The translations under genes were made by a program, and so were the position numbers. A model generated the notes under the pieces. The model did no database searches. It was not told where the DNA came from and worked only from the letters and a program-made list of their open reading frames with translations. A stretch of 64,000 nucleotides of DNA, from positions 1,848,263-1,912,262 of the forward strand of contig NZ_LT606951.1 of the NCBI RefSeq assembly GCF_900095205.1. The letters run 5' to 3'. Source of the stretch: Polynucleobacter necessarius (GTDB lineage: Bacteria > Pseudomonadota > Gammaproteobacteria > Burkholderiales > Burkholderiaceae). Below are positions 62,170 to 64,000 of the stretch, piece by piece; within the stretch, counting starts at the first letter, position 1, and every line of letters starts with the position of its first letter.

Positions 62170-62538
62170 TTAAATAACTTCGGGGGCGAGAGAAACGATC
62201 TTCATGAACTTCTCAGTACGCAACTCGCGTGTGACAGGTCCAAAGATACGTGTGCCAATTGGCTCTAACTTAGCGTTGAGCAATACCGCAGCGTTTGCGT
62301 CGAACTTAATCAATGAACCGTCTGGACGGCGAACACCCTTTGCAGTTCTCACTACAACGGCGTTATAAATGTCACCTTTTTTTACACGGCCACGTGGAGC
62401 AGCAGACTTAACGCTGACTTTGATGACATCACCGATACTGGCGTAACGACGCTTAGAGCCGCCCAATACCTTGATGCACAAAACTTCACTGGCGCCTGTG
62501 TTATCGGCAACCTGTAATCTACTTTCGGTTTGTATCAT
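62170..62538 (-). CDS. rplN: 50S ribosomal protein L14
   Basis: 122 aa, first gene of the spc segment. [20 protein letters not shown], then [20 protein letters not shown] and [20 protein letters not shown] 62538 fits the family; the frame stays open 31 codons upstream into the structured leader, which is not coding. Intact. Confidence 0.98.
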   Translation of the reverse strand: MIQTESRLQVADNTGASEVLCIKVLGGSKRRYASIGDVIKVSVKSAAPRGRVKKGDIYNAVVVRTAKGVRRPDGSLIKFDANAAVLLNAKLEPIGTRIFGPVTRELRTEKFMKIVSLAPEVI

Positions 62539-62589
62539 TTCTAATCCCCAACTTATTGGCCAAAGGCAAACAGTTTTGGTTCCGTCTAT

Positions 62590-62657
62590 GGGTTTTAGCG
62601 AAAGCTGAAACCCGGAATTAATGAAAAACACTGCTTCTCCAATAAAACCAGAGAAGC
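62590..62657 (-). other. Structured leader upstream of rplN (two hairpins)
   Basis: Two stem-loops lie in the 183-bp gap between rpsQ and rplN. One is GGGTTT-AGC / GCT-AAACCC with one mismatch and a 4-nt loop (62590-62613). The other is GCTTCTC/GAGAAGC with an 11-nt loop (62633-62639, 62651-62657), followed on the minus strand by AGTGTTTTT. A -10-like TAGAAT lies just upstream (62668-62663). This could be an internal promoter plus attenuator for the spc genes. Tentative. Confidence 0.4.
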
Positions 62658-62676
62658 CTTTTATTCTACTACGTAA

Positions 62677-62711
62677 AACAGGGATTTGGGAAGAAACTTC
62701 ACCAAAATCCC
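62677..62711 (-). terminator. Terminator-like hairpin after rpsQ
   Basis: Arms 62702-62711 and 62681-62690 (GGGATTTTGG / CCCAAATCCC on the minus strand) pair at 9 of 10 positions with an 11-nt loop and are followed by TGTTTTA. It starts about 10 nt after the rpsQ stop, so it may end or attenuate S10-segment transcription before rplN. Confidence 0.5.
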
Positions 62712-62721
62712 TAATATTTCT

Positions 62722-62991
62722 TTAAATGCCCTTTGAAGCCTCTATTAAACGGGCCACAACCCAAGATTTAGTACGTGAAATTGGCTTAGATTCAGCAATT
62801 TCAACGGTATCACCCATCTTGTATGTGCCAGCTTCGTCATGAGCATGGTACTTTTTGGATTGGCCAACATACTTACCAATCACTGGATGCTTAACTTGAC
62901 GCTCAACCAACACCGTCACAGTTTTTTGCATTTTGTCGCTAACAACGCGTCCCACAAGGGTGCGGCGCAAGGGTTTAGATAATTCTGTCAT
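62722..62991 (-). CDS. rpsQ: 30S ribosomal protein S17
   Basis: 89 aa OB-fold protein. [20 protein letters not shown], then [43 protein letters not shown]. Last gene of the S10 segment. Intact. Confidence 0.98.
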   Translation of the reverse strand: MTELSKPLRRTLVGRVVSDKMQKTVTVLVERQVKHPVIGKYVGQSKKYHAHDEAGTYKMGDTVEIAESKPISRTKSWVVARLIEASKGI

Positions 62992-63003
62992 ATCCCTTTT
63001 TCC

Positions 63004-63198
63004 TTATTTCTGTGCAGTCTTTTGGGCAATAAAAGTTTTCACACGAGCGATGTCGCGCTTATTCTTACCCAATTGGCTGGTATTAGTGAGTTGCTGAGTG
63101 CCTTTTTGCATGCGTAGTTTGAAACCGGTCTTAAGCAACTCGGTTAATTCTGCATTCAAAGCAGCCAGATCTTTTGAAGCTAATTCTGTATTTTTCAT
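63004..63198 (-). CDS. rpmC: 50S ribosomal protein L29
   Basis: 64 aa helical hairpin protein at the tunnel exit. [59 protein letters not shown] 63198 is used; the frame opens six codons earlier but overlaps rplP. Intact. Confidence 0.96.
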   Translation of the reverse strand: MKNTELASKDLAALNAELTELLKTGFKLRMQKGTQQLTNTSQLGKNKRDIARVKTFIAQKTAQK

Positions 63199-63212
63199 AA
63201 TTTCTATCCCGA

Positions 63213-63626
63213 TCAACCTAAGTGGCGAATCACGAAAGTGGTCTGTAAAGGCAACTTAGCAGCAGCAAGCTTGAATGCTTCGCGCGCCAATTGCTCATCA
63301 ACACCGTCCATCTCGTAGAGCACTTTGCCTGGTTGAATTTCAGCTACGTAGTACTCTGGGTTACCTTTACCGTTACCCATACGTACTTCAGCGGGTTTTT
63401 GTGAAATTGGCTTATCTGGGAAAATACGAATCCAAATACGGCCACCACGTTTAATGTGACGAGTCATCGCACGACGTGCTGACTCAATTTGACGAGCAGT
63501 CAAACGACCACGGCCAACGGCCTTCAATCCAAAGTCACCAAAGGCTACAGAACTACCGCGTGTTGCCACGCCAGTGTTACGGCCCTTTTGTTCCTTACGA
63601 TACTTGCGACGCTTTGGTTGTAGCAT
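63213..63626 (-). CDS. rplP: 50S ribosomal protein L16
   Basis: 137 aa. [78 protein letters not shown] 63626 has a strong AGGAG 8 nt upstream. Intact. Confidence 0.98.
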   Translation of the reverse strand: MLQPKRRKYRKEQKGRNTGVATRGSSVAFGDFGLKAVGRGRLTARQIESARRAMTRHIKRGGRIWIRIFPDKPISQKPAEVRMGNGKGNPEYYVAEIQPGKVLYEMDGVDEQLAREAFKLAAAKLPLQTTFVIRHLG

Positions 63627-63627
63627 G

Positions 63628-64000
63628 TTACTCTCCTGACTTCTGCGTATCTGCGGCTGGTGTTTCGACCTTACGCACACGCTTTACTGCTGGTTTAGCA
63701 GCAACTAATGGCTTGTCTGTGCCAGCGGCTGGTTTACGAGCAGCTGTTTTGCTTGGAGCGCGACGAGTTTTCTTTTCTTCGGCAGCTGGTTCAGCAGCTT
63801 GCGCAGCAACTTGAGCTTCCGCACCACGACCCAATGTGTTGCCTTTGTATACCCAAACTTTTACACCGATGATGCCGTATGTTGTTTCACCTTCTGATGT
63901 TGCGTAATCGATATCCGCCTTCAACGTATGAAGTGGAACGCGACCTTCACGATACCATTCGCAACGAGCAATTTCAGCGCCGTTCAAACGACCAGAAGAC
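63628..64000 (-). CDS. rpsC: 30S ribosomal protein S3 (C-terminal part)
   Basis: The last 123 or so codons; the gene continues past the window edge. [40 protein letters not shown] and [13 protein letters not shown] are the conserved C-terminal domain. A long Ala/Lys/Pro-rich tail (about 55 residues) follows, as in many Burkholderiales. The stop is 1 nt from the rplP ATG. Confidence 0.96.
   Translation of the reverse strand, partial: SSGRLNGAEIARCEWYREGRVPLHTLKADIDYATSEGETTYGIIGVKVWVYKGNTLGRGAEAQVAAQAAEPAAEEKKTRRAPSKTAARKPAAGTDKPLVAAKPAVKRVRKVETPAADTQKSGE

Overview
The window looks like a betaproteobacterial chromosome, most likely Polynucleobacter (Burkholderiaceae). The evidence is the run petABC-sspA-sspB, a porin of the OmpC type common in Burkholderiales, a phasin, the short HisG, mlaFEDACB next to ibaG-murA-his, and the S10/spc/alpha ribosomal clusters next to cutA-dsbD-hemB-engB. 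Many genes carry frameshifts or stops while core genes are clean. That pattern fits a recently host-restricted lineage such as the Euplotes symbiont P. necessarius. The assignment is an inference from protein families and gene order; no database search was run.

Layout. 1-4.8 kb: end of rmuC, frameshifted phasin gene, MHS-family transporter, TPR-glycosyltransferase, tRNA-Thr. 4.8-8.8 kb: sspB-sspA-petC-petB-petA (minus strand), the cytochrome bc1 complex plus stringent-starvation proteins. 8.9-16.1 kb: a dense graveyard of mscL, an HtrA-type protease, the glutamate/aspartate ABC transporter gltIJKL and a TPR/GT41-type glycosyltransferase, every one broken. 16.2-19.1 kb: intact porin and a Sel1-repeat protein. 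19.2-29.6 kb: tatCBA, hinT, nine his genes, murA and ibaG. Here hisC lies on the opposite strand and carries a single-base frameshift in a T run. 29.7-35.1 kb: a decaying ABC-2 exporter pair followed by the intact mla phospholipid-transport operon. 35.1-41.1 kb: intact gltD, badly damaged gltB, and a transposase fragment fused to the truncated 5' end of gltB. 41.2-47.1 kb: ponA, type IV pilus remnants, aroK and aroB. 47.1-53.7 kb: cyaY, lptM, lysA, a dihaem cytochrome c, engB, hemB, dsbD and cutA. 53.7-64 kb: an uninterrupted ribosomal/RNA polymerase/SecY cluster from rplQ back to rpsC.

How the genes work together. Functions kept are translation, protein export (SecY, Tat), respiration (the Rieske PetA has a Tat-type signal and tatABC is nearby), envelope maintenance (Mla, MurA, PonA, LptM), haem, and histidine, lysine and aromatic amino-acid synthesis. 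Functions being lost are osmotic release (MscL), periplasmic protease, glutamate uptake (GltIJKL), glutamate synthase (GltB), type IV pili/competence, and probably polymer-granule coating. Glutamate uptake by this transporter and GOGAT are both disabled within 30 kb.

No clearly new molecular system was found. The most informative signals are the structured decay: one-base-short homopolymers that might be slippage-rescued or sequencing errors, nonsense changes that are all GC-to-AT, the inverted hisC, and an apparent inversion of the ponA-pil-aroKB block with a breakpoint inside gltB.
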